Positions 1-9,800 of a stretch of DNA of 12,500 bases are shown here, piece by piece. The translations under genes were made by a program, and so were the position numbers. A model generated the notes under the pieces. It saw only the letters and a program-made list of their open reading frames with translations, did not search any database and was not told the origin of the DNA. The stretch spans positions 11,287-23,786 of the forward strand of contig JAHBMJ010000552.1 in NCBI GenBank assembly GCA_018398765.1. The letters are read 5' to 3'. Numbering within the stretch: position 1 is the first letter of the stretch; every line of letters begins with the position of its first letter. The stretch is from Chromera velia. Lineage: Eukaryota; Sar; Chromeraceae.

Positions 1-72
1 CCCCCCCCCCCCTCTCCGATGTTCCTTTTCTTCTTCCTTTCTTTCTCCATCGCCGGACGTGCATGCATGCAG

Positions 73-258
73 ATCCGGTCTGGAGTCAATGGGACGTCCA
101 ACGACGGCAGCGCTGCACAGCCCCCAGTTCACCCTCGACGAGGCGGTTCTTCCTCGGGGGTCGGCTCTCCATTCTCTCCTCGCGTTGGCATCTCTCGACG
201 AACTCTCAACGTCTTCTTCAGGGTCAACGACGAGCTCGACGACGTCTATGAGAAGTGA
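73..258 (+). CDS. Probable terminal exon of a plus-strand gene entering from the left
   Basis: A pyrimidine-rich tract (about 20-50) and GCATGCATGCAG lead into a probable acceptor with AG at 71-72. From 73 the frame reads IRSGVNGTSN... and ends ...FFRVNDELDDVYEK before TGA at 256-258, about 61 residues. The first half is Gly/Ser/Pro-rich; the end is charged. Codon third positions are mostly G or C, as in the golgin exons further right. No domain is recognised. All three forward frames are open across most of this stretch, so the frame is not certain; the alternative frame is Ser/Thr-rich and ends at 268. The upstream exons lie outside the window. The 12-base C run at 1-12 would fall in the preceding intron. 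Confidence 0.45.
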   Translation: MRSGVNGTSNDGSAAQPPVHPRRGGSSSGVGSPFSPRVGISRRTLNVFFRVNDELDDVYEK

Positions 259-514
259 AGACCTCTGATCCGTTCGGCCATCGTGCGATGAATCTGGCGA
301 TGGTTTATAGGCAATAGACGATGTGAGATTGAAATGAAAACGAGCGTGATACAGAGTGCCGCATTTCTGACTGCAATTAATGGTGGGAGGTCCGGATACA
401 AAGCTTGCTTGCTTGGTCAGCCGAGGCAAACTTTGAAACATTTGGACCTAATTAAAAAAAATATTTATAGCGGGAGGGGTCGACTCCCGGTCTAGCTCCC
501 GGTCGAACTAGATG

Positions 515-557
515 CATGTATCGGTTGATTGTCTTTATGAACATGTATCGGTTGATT
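515..557. repeat. 16-bp direct repeat, period 27
   Basis: CATGTATCGGTTGATT occurs exactly at 515-530 and again at 542-557, with 11 bases between the copies. No function is evident. Confidence 0.8.
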
Positions 558-592
558 ATCTTGAACAAGACTTGCATAAACATGGACTGCCA

Positions 593-663
593 GGAGCTAG
601 GCTCCGACGGCTATAGTCATTCATTCATTCATTCATTCATTCATTCATTCATTCATTCATCAT
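593..663 (+). repeat. Short hairpin followed by a (TCAT)n array
   Basis: GGAGC TAG GCTCC (593-605) can form a 5-bp stem with a 3-base loop. It is followed 11 bases later by about 11 perfect TCAT units (617 to about 661). A hairpin next to a short tandem array resembles the 3' tail of some non-LTR retrotransposons, but no coding part of such an element is visible directly upstream, so only the repeat itself is certain. Confidence 0.8.
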
Positions 664-808
664 TATATGAAAAGGATGCAAAGTGGCGGGAAAGCTAGTA
701 TAACACAAGCCTACCCCTTGTAGACAGTGGCAGTGGACCGCGGGGGATCCCGAAACATAAATCTTCATCCTTATAATCCTATAGAGTTAAGTTTTTTTAT
801 AGTTATAA

Positions 809-1129
809 ATAGTAGTCACGTCTGTCAGACACGGGAAACGACCGGAGTCTGCATATACGCATGCGCTGTCTCCTTGTCTTCTTAAATCCTCTGCAAACAT
901 CCGCCCTCTTCTGAGAGTGATGACGGGTGGTTATGTGCAGCGGGGGGAGCTAGAGAACACCTGCTCGGCTTGCTCTGGCAGAAAAGTTCGTGATGAGATC
1001 CATCTGCTCACGGAATGTGCAGACACAGAGAGGGAGAGACGGAAGCTTGATAAAATTATTAACAGAATAAAGGAGCGCACGCCCATTCAGAAACGGATGG
1101 AAATTCCGCAATGGCTAGGCGCTGGCTAG
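809..1129 (+). pseudogene. Decayed C-terminal end of a non-LTR retrotransposon polyprotein
   Basis: The frame is open from 809, just after a TAA at 806-808, to TAG at 1127-1129, about 106 codons. It carries C-x2-C-x9-H-x4-C (CSAC...H..LTEC, about 964-1020), then a basic helical segment rich in Arg/Lys/Glu, and ends ...QWLGAG. A Cys2-His-Cys knuckle with an H-x4-C half following a short stretch like PLLRVMTGGY is typical of the region after the reverse transcriptase or RNase H in LINE polyproteins (zf-RVT-like). No RT core is present, so the copy is severely 5'-truncated, as is usual for LINE insertions. An A13 tract (1132-1144) follows the stop almost directly, like a retrotransposed poly(A) tail. 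It could instead be the relic of another Cys/His protein. Confidence 0.5.
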
Positions 1130-1209
1130 AGAAAAAAAAAAAAAGTAGACGACCTAGCTCCCTAGATCATCTACTTTTTTTTTTTCTCTCTAGCCGGCGC
1201 CTAGCATAA
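1111..1209. repeat. Large imperfect inverted repeat, about 39-bp arms with 20-bp spacer
   Basis: The left arm (1111-1149: ATGGCTAGGCGC..., A13, GTAGA) pairs with the right arm (1170-1209: TCTAC, T11, CTCTCTAGCCGGCGCCTAGC...). The spacer is 1150-1169. The left arm covers the last codons, stop and poly(A) of the LINE-like relic. Read on the minus strand, the right arm also gives codons for LGAG and a stop before an A-run, so it looks like the end of a second, more decayed copy in tail-to-tail orientation. Confidence 0.8.
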
Positions 1210-1843
1210 TGGATGGCCGGCATCTTCAGCTGGAAGGGAAGTGGGGGAGAATGAAAAGAAAATCCAAGAAATGATCGCTCTTATATCGTTATTCCAGCCT
1301 TTGGCAGCTATGAGGGCGGTAGAAGAGTCTCTAGCCAAATTAGCGTGATTTAGTGTCGTCGTATGTGAATGGGTCAATACGCTAGGTTAACAAACCAACA
1401 TTGCATGTCATGCCCCGTAGTTGGCCAGAGCCTAAGTGGTGGCTCACCGGCTTTAACCACCTCAATTCAGTTAGTTTTATAGTCGAGTTAAGTCGGGTAT
1501 ATAGTACCAGTATACTATGTAAAAGACTGGTAAGACTAGCAGTACGTTGAAATTCCCTCCATACCCGTGGTGGTGCATGTGAATAAGTAAAAACAAACTA
1601 GAAAAATAAAACTATAAATTAAACTAGAAAATAAAAACTATTATAAAGTAGTCAGGCTTTATTTTGCTTTTGTCTATATACACTTTAATTTAGTAGCGTT
1701 AATTCTATATCTTTGTATAATAATTACGTTCTATTGATTCAAACTTTGAATTTCAGTCTTTGCTAGATGTTTCACCAATCATGTCAGTGTTTCCTGTAAC
1801 ACTTATTCAGATGTGACAGTGGAGGAAGTCAAGTCAGGCAGCT
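1210..1843. other. AT-rich spacer downstream of the golgin gene
   Basis: No gene is seen. The spacer contains two near-identical AT-rich units (around 1585-1640, each with ACTAGAAAA and ATAAAA elements). The part nearest 1843 should hold the golgin 3' UTR. A possible AATAAA polyadenylation hexamer lies on the minus strand at 1663-1658, about 180 bases past the stop; in such AT-rich DNA this hexamer is weak evidence. A short self-complementary stretch around 1434-1465 is not a tRNA. Confidence 0.55.
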
Positions 1844-1906
1844 TCAGGGACCCCCAGCCTCCTCGTCGAGAAAGTCCACAAACTGGTCCACCAGACGTCC
1901 CCCTCT
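1844..1906 (-). CDS. Golgin exon 14 (residues 1058-1077 and stop)
   Basis: Acceptor TTCAG|AGA, the only one of the 13 without TGCAG. Encodes RGGRLVDQFVDFLDEEAGGP and TGA at 1846-1844. The hydrophobic/acidic tail resembles the final short helix after GRAB in related golgins. The weak acceptor makes this the least certain boundary, but the phase and the tail both fit. Confidence 0.65.
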   Translation of the reverse strand, partial: RGGRLVDQFVDFLDEEAGGP

Positions 1907-2003
1907 CTGAAGTCGTACATGGTGCACAATTGCAAAGAAAGTGAGAGAGCAGGGGAAAAGAGAAGAGGGGTGAGCATTATTACAGTGCTATGAAAAGAAA
2001 ACC

Positions 2004-2059
<56 letters not shown>

Positions 2060-4685
2060 GACACCCACACACGCATGCTTTCCAGGTTGACGGAGGGATG
2101 GATCTCAAATTCTGGAGAAACACACGAAGTTTCCGTATCTGCACTCTTTCCCTCCCCTCCTGTATCTCTGTATGTGTATCTGTGTTTGAAAAAAAGAGAG
2201 AAAGAGGTGCCAACAAGCATGTAAAGGCTTATATGTATATATGCACACACATATATTTATTTTTTTGCGTTGTTCACGGAAGATTCGTATACTGACAATT
2301 GGAGGCGTGCGGCTACCTGTCTGCTTACGGTCTTGCACATTCAAATTCAAAGAAAGAAAGAAAGAAAGAAAGAAAGTGTCGGGCTCTGATATGGATGGAT
2401 CGGATGAACGGACGGACGCACCTCTGAGTTCGGAGCAGCAAAATTTGAAGGCTTCTGGGGGAGGACTCCCAAGGCTTCCTTCTCTGCAACTGAAAGGCCG
2501 AGGACGTCGCACATCAACGCGAAGATCTCCTCTCGTCTCCGGCTGTTGTGCTGCAGAGGGCCAACACAACAAGCGTTACCCCAGCCCCATGTATTTTTTT
2601 TCATACAGAATTCTTTTTTGGTCAACATGCGTTCCCCCAGTACACCCCAGCACAAGAGGGAAGGGGAGAGACACGCGAATCTGTCTGGTAGGTGCGGGAG
2701 AGGAGAGGCACTATCTCTCCATTCCACGTTCCTGTCCATTCTTCGAGTCAGACGCCCCGCCAGCCAGGCAATCGATAAGTCAGTCAGTGAGTCAGTTGGT
2801 TGAGCATGCATGCAGAACCTCGGATCAAAAGGACAAACAAAAGACTGCATGCATGAACGCGATCTGTACAGAGGCAGCTAAACTTGCCAGACGGGGAAGA
2901 GAGAAGGGAATGCATGCAGGGAGAAAAAAACACTTATTTCTCATTCTCGTCACTTGCCCTTCTTTTTCTGCTTGCAAAAACTCTACCATCCCCGTTTCGT
3001 GTATATTCTCGCAATCGAACAATTTCTTTTTCGCGCTTCGCCCTGAAGCTTCGCATTCCATCGATAGATGGAAGGAAGGAAAGAAGGAAGGGAGGAAGGA
3101 AGAGCAAGGTTAATCCACGCACGCACGCACGCACCCACCCTGTTGTGGCCATACTGTTGCATCACACCAATGAGGACCCTGCGGTCGACTAGGTGTTCCT
3201 TCTCTTCCGCCTGCCCGTGCAACCTCTGCAGCAGCTGCTCCACTGCCTGACTGCATTATTCATCCATCCGTGAATGCAGGAAGAAGGATAGACAAATGAA
3301 TCGAAGATTTCCACATGAAGGACTGGAAGACCAATGCACTTCTTCATTTTGCATTTGAGTGCTCAGGACCATGCATGCACAGACGGCTTCTTCGTGCGTG
3401 GGCTCTCTCTCTCTCTCTGCACAACAGAATAGGAGAGAAAAAGGAAGGAGATGCAGAGTGACAGTTTGCTTCGCACCGGAGCCTGCAAGGGATGGCCGTC
3501 TTTATGTTCCTTGCAATCAACATTCTCCCAAAAAGATTCGGCTGCAACTGGACGGTGCCATCGAGAGGACTCTCTCAGTGAAAGGCATCACCAAGTGATG
3601 CAGCGGTTGTTCTTTCTCAATGTCAGCATTTGCTCTTCATTCGCGTCGAGAGAGAAAACAATAGACCGACAGCTGGGCTGACTTACTTGAGGGTCGCATT
3701 GTCAGCCTCAAACTTGGCGCTCCGAAGGTTGGCAGCCTCGGCTTCCTCCTTTGAGGTCTGCATTTGTTCCCTGAGGCTCACAGCTTCCTTGTGGGCCTCT
3801 GCAGACTGCAATACAGCGTTTTCAAGTAAATAGATGTAGGCATAAGGCAACAAAAAGCGCTGTTGCGCATTCCACTCTTCCTTTCTCTCCAGTTGCCGTT
3901 CTCTCTTCTGAAATAAATAAAAGGAAGCCAAAACAGATTCCTTCTGGAACGGCTCGTAAAAAGCGGAAGGCAAGTAAAACAAGACGGAGAGATAGACAGA
4001 GACATGCAGAGAGGGACAGAGAGAGAGAGAGAGAGAGAGAGAAGATTAAAAAACAGACAAAGACAAAGGCAAAGACAAAGACACAGAGACACACAAAAAA
4101 AAGTGAACAAGCAAGCACGTCGCAAGAAGAAAGGCAGAAATAAAAACTAAATGAATGAATGAATGATAGAATGAACCCTCCATCCTGCAGGTTGACAAAC
4201 GGAAAGACGGACACATGTATGCACAAACCCACCCACCCACCAACCAGCCGACCAAAGAACCAACCTTCTCGAGCTCTCTCCGTACTGCCGAAGCTTCACT
4301 CCTCGACGACGCGACCTCGCCCTCCAGTCGTGTCCTTTCGGTGTCCCTTTGGTACTGCAACAAAGAGAATTGAACAGAAGAGGTAGCAAGGCAACAACAG
4401 AAAAAGGGACAAACGTTTAAGGACAAGCGAGCATGCATACATGGGCTGAATTGAATGTATAGACGTACAAAGCGAAGGAAAAGTCTGAGAGAGATGCGCG
4501 CTGGACGATGCGCGTTCATTCGCTGCGTTGACAAACCTCTGGTGAGGAACAGCTGCTTGCTGGTTCTCTCCCTCCCTCCATGGTTAGCTCACCCACCCAC
4601 CTGCAATTCCTCTAAGGCGTCGTTTAGTCTCTGCAGAGACAGTTTTAGCTCTTCATTCTCTTGCCGCAGACCTGCAGAAACACAC

Positions 4686-4728
<43 letters not shown>

Positions 4729-6835
4729 GAGAGAGAGAGACAGAGACAGAGGGAGAGAGAAGAAAGACGCGCCATGAAAGCCAGGCAAAGAAAGGGACGA
4801 AGGGTCAACCTGACAGGGACAACAGGAAGAGAGAAAAGGAAGAGGAAGCAAAGGAAAAGCGAAGGAATGAAGGAGAGAAACCAGTCAGGCAACGAAAGCG
4901 ATGCACCTCCAGCATCCCCGTATCCAAGACGGGACATGCCGACAAAAAATATACAACCAACAAGATGGAAGGAGTGGAAAGGCAATCGACGGCTGTGAGT
5001 CAGAGAGAAAAGGAGCCAACTTAACTTTGGAACGGTAAGCGTGATACCAGCAGGAGCGAAATGAGTAGAGGATAAAGAAGAGAGAACAGAGATGAGAGGA
5101 GAGAGAAGAGGACAGAGGGAAGGAGAGACACCTTAAAGAAACGCGGAGTCGAAGTGTATATCGAGCTGTGCCATGTCCATGGGCGACAGGGTCTTTGACA
5201 GACCAACGAGTCACCAACTGCTTCTTTCTTCCTTGCCCGACTATCTGTCTGCCTAGCCAGTTGTCTCCCACACCCGTTGACTGACTGACTGTCTGTCTCT
5301 TCAGACTCGGCTTCTCGTGCGTTTTCTCTGTCCCGCTCTCGTTGCCTCTCCCCCTCTCTGCAGATTTCCTCCAGAGTTTGGACCTGCCGACGTGACTGCT
5401 CTGCCTCAGTTCGCACGTCTTCGAGCTGTGAGTACAAAGAACGGACCTCCGACCGGAGATCCTGCAGGGGAGCAGGAAGGAAAAGGAAAGGGAAAGACAT
5501 GCAGATCGATCAATCGAGTCACGCAGATTGACACACAGACAACGTAATTTCTCTTCTCTTAGAAAGCGGCAGGCAGGCAGGCAGGCAGATACGATAGGCA
5601 GACAGAGAGAAGACAGGATGCCACAAAGTACTTTTGAGGCAGATTGAGCAAGCGCAGTCAACTGCAGGGGACAGGAAGAAGATGGATGGGCAGAAAGAAA
5701 TTTGGGAATCTGAGGGAAACAGTTGATGGCCACAACAAAAGGAGCTTGAACGAAAAAAAAAGAAGCAGAAATGTGCGCTCTAAACGTTTCGGTCAAGCCA
5801 TCAGTGCCTCTTTTTCTGTCCTCTCTCCGTTCGTCTCGCAGTCTTTGAACTGAGATCTGTTTACATTTCTTCTCGAACCTTCTCCATGTGTTCTTTCGTA
5901 CTACATGCTTCTGACCTCGCTTCTCTTTGCCTCCTCTGCCAACATTCTCTCTCTTTCCTGCACGGTGGCTGTGAGCTCTCCGTGCTGCTCCTGCATCGAG
6001 CGCATCATGTCACCCGAACTCGCGTGAAAGTTTCGCCACTGATGGAGGTCAGAATTGAATTGCTGGATCTGCGCATCCCTGTGCTGAAGTGCCTCAATCG
6101 CCATCTGGTAGTGTCGTCGGACCTCCGCGTTCTCTGCCATGAGTGCCTGTACACGCTCCTGTAACTCGGGGGAACCGCTTCCGTTCGAATGTGCCGGGGC
6201 ACTTGGAGGGGCCCGCTGCTCCCCCTCTTCCTGGGTCCGGACCCCATTCTCAACTCCCCCTCCTGGCGGTTCCTGTGGTTGTCCGTTTGTTTGTGTCTGC
6301 GGTCTCGGAGACGGCATTGAGGTTCGATCGGGTCTGGGGGTGGGCACAGAAGGTGAGTGGGTTGTTCGGCCCTCAGAAGGGTCGGCTGCGTCTCTGTCTC
6401 TTGATGGAGATTGGGGGGGGACGCCCATGGGCTCTTGCAGCTCTGGATTGTTGGTATCGGGCCTTTGAGTGGAGGTGTGCTGCTGTGCGGGAGATCCGTT
6501 GACCGCGGCGCCGCCCCCCCTCTGAAATTGGACCACGGGCCCGTGCTGAGGATCGCTGCAAGAAACGAAGAACGAAGGAAAGAAAACGGAGAGAGAGTGA
6601 GGTGAACGCCTGTCTTGCACTCGTGGAAGGAAGGAACGAAGGTGATACAACGTCCTGCTGAGGAAGGTCACAGGCCTCGAAAAAAACATTGAATTGACTC
6701 TCGGTGGGCGCCAGGGGGGTGGAGCAGGAAAGAGAAGTCGGAACAAAGAAGGGTAAAAGAACTGCTCGAAAGAACGACGATGAAGCCCCCACAATATCCG
6801 CCTCCCCGCCCCCCCACACCCAAAGACGCACACAA

Positions 6836-6890
<55 letters not shown>

Positions 6891-9800
6891 AACGAGTCGC
6901 CATGCAGACCTCAGGGAAGGTGAGGGGCTCAGAGGAGAAGGCGGACCCCCTCCAACGCCTCCCGGCAGGCCTCCCGTCACTGCGAGACGGTCAGGTGATG
7001 AATGTGGCGGCGCAGCAGATGCCCCTGGTGCCGGCGCGCCCCACTGCCCGGGCGACGAGTCTTCTTGCTCTTTTTTGTTTGTATCTGCAGATACAGGAGT
7101 CAGGGCGGACACAGAAGTAGGCGAGTGAGTGAAATTGCTCTCCTAGAGGTTCTGTCGGACTTCGTCTCCGTGGTCCTCCCCTTTCGTCACTCTCTCTTTC
7201 TCTGCCTGCCTTCACTATATGACCGCAAGGCTGCTTACCCTCGTCGTGTGGGGCACCAGAGAGATCGCCTCCATCACCAAGCGACACACCATTGGTCGAT
7301 GAGGCAAATGGATCCCTGCGATTTGGGGCCTCTTGTGGGCTCAGCTCCTCAGATGGCAGCACCGCATCGGGAGGGTGTGTCGGCGCCGCGCCCGGCACAG
7401 GGGAGAACTCCGGCACACCCGGGGGGGGAGAGGAAGCGGAAGAGGAAGAAGATGGGAAACCACCAATGTTGGCCTGCTCCTCCTCCTGCTGCTGAGGCGC
7501 CCCCCTCGATCCCATAGGGGTCCCCGAGAGCGTCGCATCTTGCCCCCTCGTGCTTCCGTGGGAAGACTGCAATGGATTTCGATCAACATGCATCGTCGTA
7601 TAATTTCTTTTCGAATTAATTATGTCCACTTCCTTTCTTTCTTTCTTCCTGCCTGCCTGTCCTTTTTTGACTTCTTCTTTCCCTCTATCCGTCTTGCCTC
7701 GACGTTCCCTCCATGGGGGGGGAGGAGACAGCATGCATGCAGTTCGAAACGATCGATTCACAAAAAGAGGGAGGGAGCGGGGCTTTGAAGTTGTCTGTCT
7801 GCCAGCTTATACGAGCAATAGCCCTGCCCTTATACCCTTCCCACAAATTTTGAATTCGTCTTGTCTGCCCAGCAAGTCGAAGGAAAAACATCTAAAGAAT
7901 TGCTCCTTAGTCGCAACATGCTGGATATCTCTGAGAGCCAAAGAGGAGACACATCAGGCCCTCTCCCACTCACGCATTGACCCATGCACCCACCATGCTA
8001 GCATGCCCCCCGATTCCCCCCCTGGAGGGAACTTGAGGCCCCCCATCAGCACAGCCACTCATGTCGTCGCCTCCCCCAACACGCACAGCCGAGGGAAGCA
8101 CAAAGGGGTCTGGTCGACACGGCGAGACTACTGCCTGTGTACCTCCCCCACCCCCTCCACGAGCCCCGAAAGGAGTCAGAGGGTCAATCCCATCTCTCCC
8201 TTCACCCCCGTCTCCTCCTCCACCCTGATGCCACAATCCACCCCTCTGAAACGGAGACGCAGAAGTCCCTGCTGTCGGCTCCAGAGGCTGGTACTCTGCC
8301 GCGGTGTGGTTTCCCCTCTCTCCTTCAGGTTGACTGAATGATCCGCCCGTTCTTGTCCCGAGAACCCCCCTCCTTCCCCCGCCAGGCTCTGCAATTGGCG
8401 ACCGGTAGGGGTCCCCTTCTCCATCTCCGATGTCTCCCGTCTCCCATCCAGGTGGTTCTCCGCCCGTCTCACCGCCGCCGCCGCCCGTTTTCAAAACCCG
8501 TTCACCAACAAACCGGGCAGCGGCCGTGCCAGTGCCAGAGGGATCTCTGCCCCCGCCCCCTGTCTCTCTCTCAGGCGTGCCAGAGGGAGGCATAGCGGTG
8601 GGTGGAGGAGGAGACCCTGGCGGCGGGTATGCTCGCGAGGGCCCCCCCGAGTTATCGGACGGAGACGGAGACGCAGCGGTAGGACCCCAGGGAGACGGCC
8701 CGCCTCCGCCTGCAGCATCTGCATGCGCCCCCCCCCCGGTGCCAAAAGGCGAACGTGCAGCTGAGGCGGTAGTTGCTTGCTGCTGCCCCTGTCCTGCAGG
8801 AGGAGGAGGAGGAAGAGGGGATCTGGGCCCCCCAAATTCAATAACAGACGACGCAGGGACAACGGGAAGATCCGAAGCTCCACCCGGGGCTGCGGGCGTC
8901 ATGAAGGAAGAGGCAGAGGAAGGAGGCAGACCACCGAGTCCTGCATGCATGCATACATGCATTCGAATGGGATTGCATTCAGCTGTCATGCACGTGCAGA
9001 AAAGACCAGATTAGACGCAAGGCCACATACGCATTGACGACTGCTGTGAGCTCCCAAGATGAAACAAAAACAGTTGGTTAGAATGCCACAAAAGATGCTG
9101 AACGAAAAAGGAATTCAATCAGATGGACATGCGAGAGAATCTGGGAAGATGCGCGTAGGTGTACTTCCATGTCGACACCGAATCTCAGAAAGCTTTCCGC
9201 CCAGAGACCCGCCGCGCTAAAAGAATCTGACAGACTTCCTCATTGCACTGACCAGCAGAATTCCACTTTCCAGCAGGAGCAGGACCTTCATACAGAATTC
9301 TTTTTCCACTTTCCAATTAATGTATGAAAGTAAACACTGACCAGCAGAATTCCACTTTCCAGCAGGAGCAGGACCTAGGGGACCACCGACATCCGTACCG
9401 CCCTCTTCCCCCGTGGTGCGAGAGGGTGAGGGGAGACCCGGTGACGGGGACAAGGTGGAAGGGCCGGAGGGAGGCGGGAGACGCTGCGGGTTCGCCTGCA
9501 ATCATGCACGTATTTCGGATACGGGAAGATTCTCACAGACATGCAGACAGTCTAACATATCGTGCACCGTCAGTCCGGCTTTCCTTTTCACTTGACTGAC
9601 TGCGGGTGTGATGGCAGCAGCACTTTGCGGTCCCCATGCGAAGGGTTCCCCTGTCGGAGCGCCCCCGCCTGCTGTTTGCGTTGCGGGGTCAGATCCTGCT
9701 CCAGGGAGGGCTGAGGAGCCAGACTGGGCGTTCGAGTTTGTCCCGGGAGTTCCCCCTGCATACGGCGATCCCTCGTCGTCCTCCGCGAAGATCTGCAGAA

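Larger units (their letters stand above)
259..808. other. Intergenic spacer with local repeats
   Basis: No convincing exon is seen. The stretch becomes AT-richer after about 430 and holds a 16-bp direct repeat (515-530 and 542-557), a short hairpin (593-605) and a (TCAT)n array. The small ORF at 516-698 runs through the microsatellite and has no coding character. If the 73-258 exon is real, its 3' UTR lies in the first part; no canonical AATAAA was seen there. Confidence 0.6.

Noticed and set aside
516-698. 60-codon ORF with repeated HSFI units
   Set aside because: The repeats are the translated TCAT array; the rest is AT-rich spacer with a local duplication.
1420-1470. tRNA-like stem-loop
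   Set aside because: Some stems can be drawn (GTGGT/ACCAC), but there is no T-loop consensus, no acceptor stem of seven pairs and no anticodon arm.
2241-3113. 290-codon plus-strand ORF
   Set aside because: It runs antisense to golgin exon 13 and through intron 12, and its product is a patchwork of GAAA, GGAA and SQSVSQSV repeat translations with no domain.
3687-3688. TAA at the end of exon 11 as the gene's stop codon
   Set aside because: The TAA is part of a perfect GTAAGT donor, and exons 12-14 continue in matching phases into a recognisable GRAB domain.
4455-5024. 189-codon plus-strand ORF with a THTHTH run
   Set aside because: It is antisense to exon 9 and its neighbouring intron; its middle is only the (CA)n(GA)n microsatellite followed by purine-rich sequence.
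4885-5796. 303-codon minus-strand ORF
   Set aside because: It overlaps exon 8 in a different frame. The coiled-coil frame at 5290-5461 has flanking splice sites and phases that match its neighbours; this one does not.
5901-7112. 403-codon minus-strand ORF taken as a single coding unit
   Set aside because: It contains real exons 6 and 7 but also intron 6 with SLSLSLSL and CVCVCVCV microsatellite translations; good exon edges explain it better as spliced. Possible retention is reported as a finding.
7970-8989. ATG at 8989 as the start of a separate Gly/Pro-rich gene
   Set aside because: The segment before 8940 is a GCATGCATGCAG acceptor context, and exon 3 joins in the right phase, so it is treated as an internal exon.
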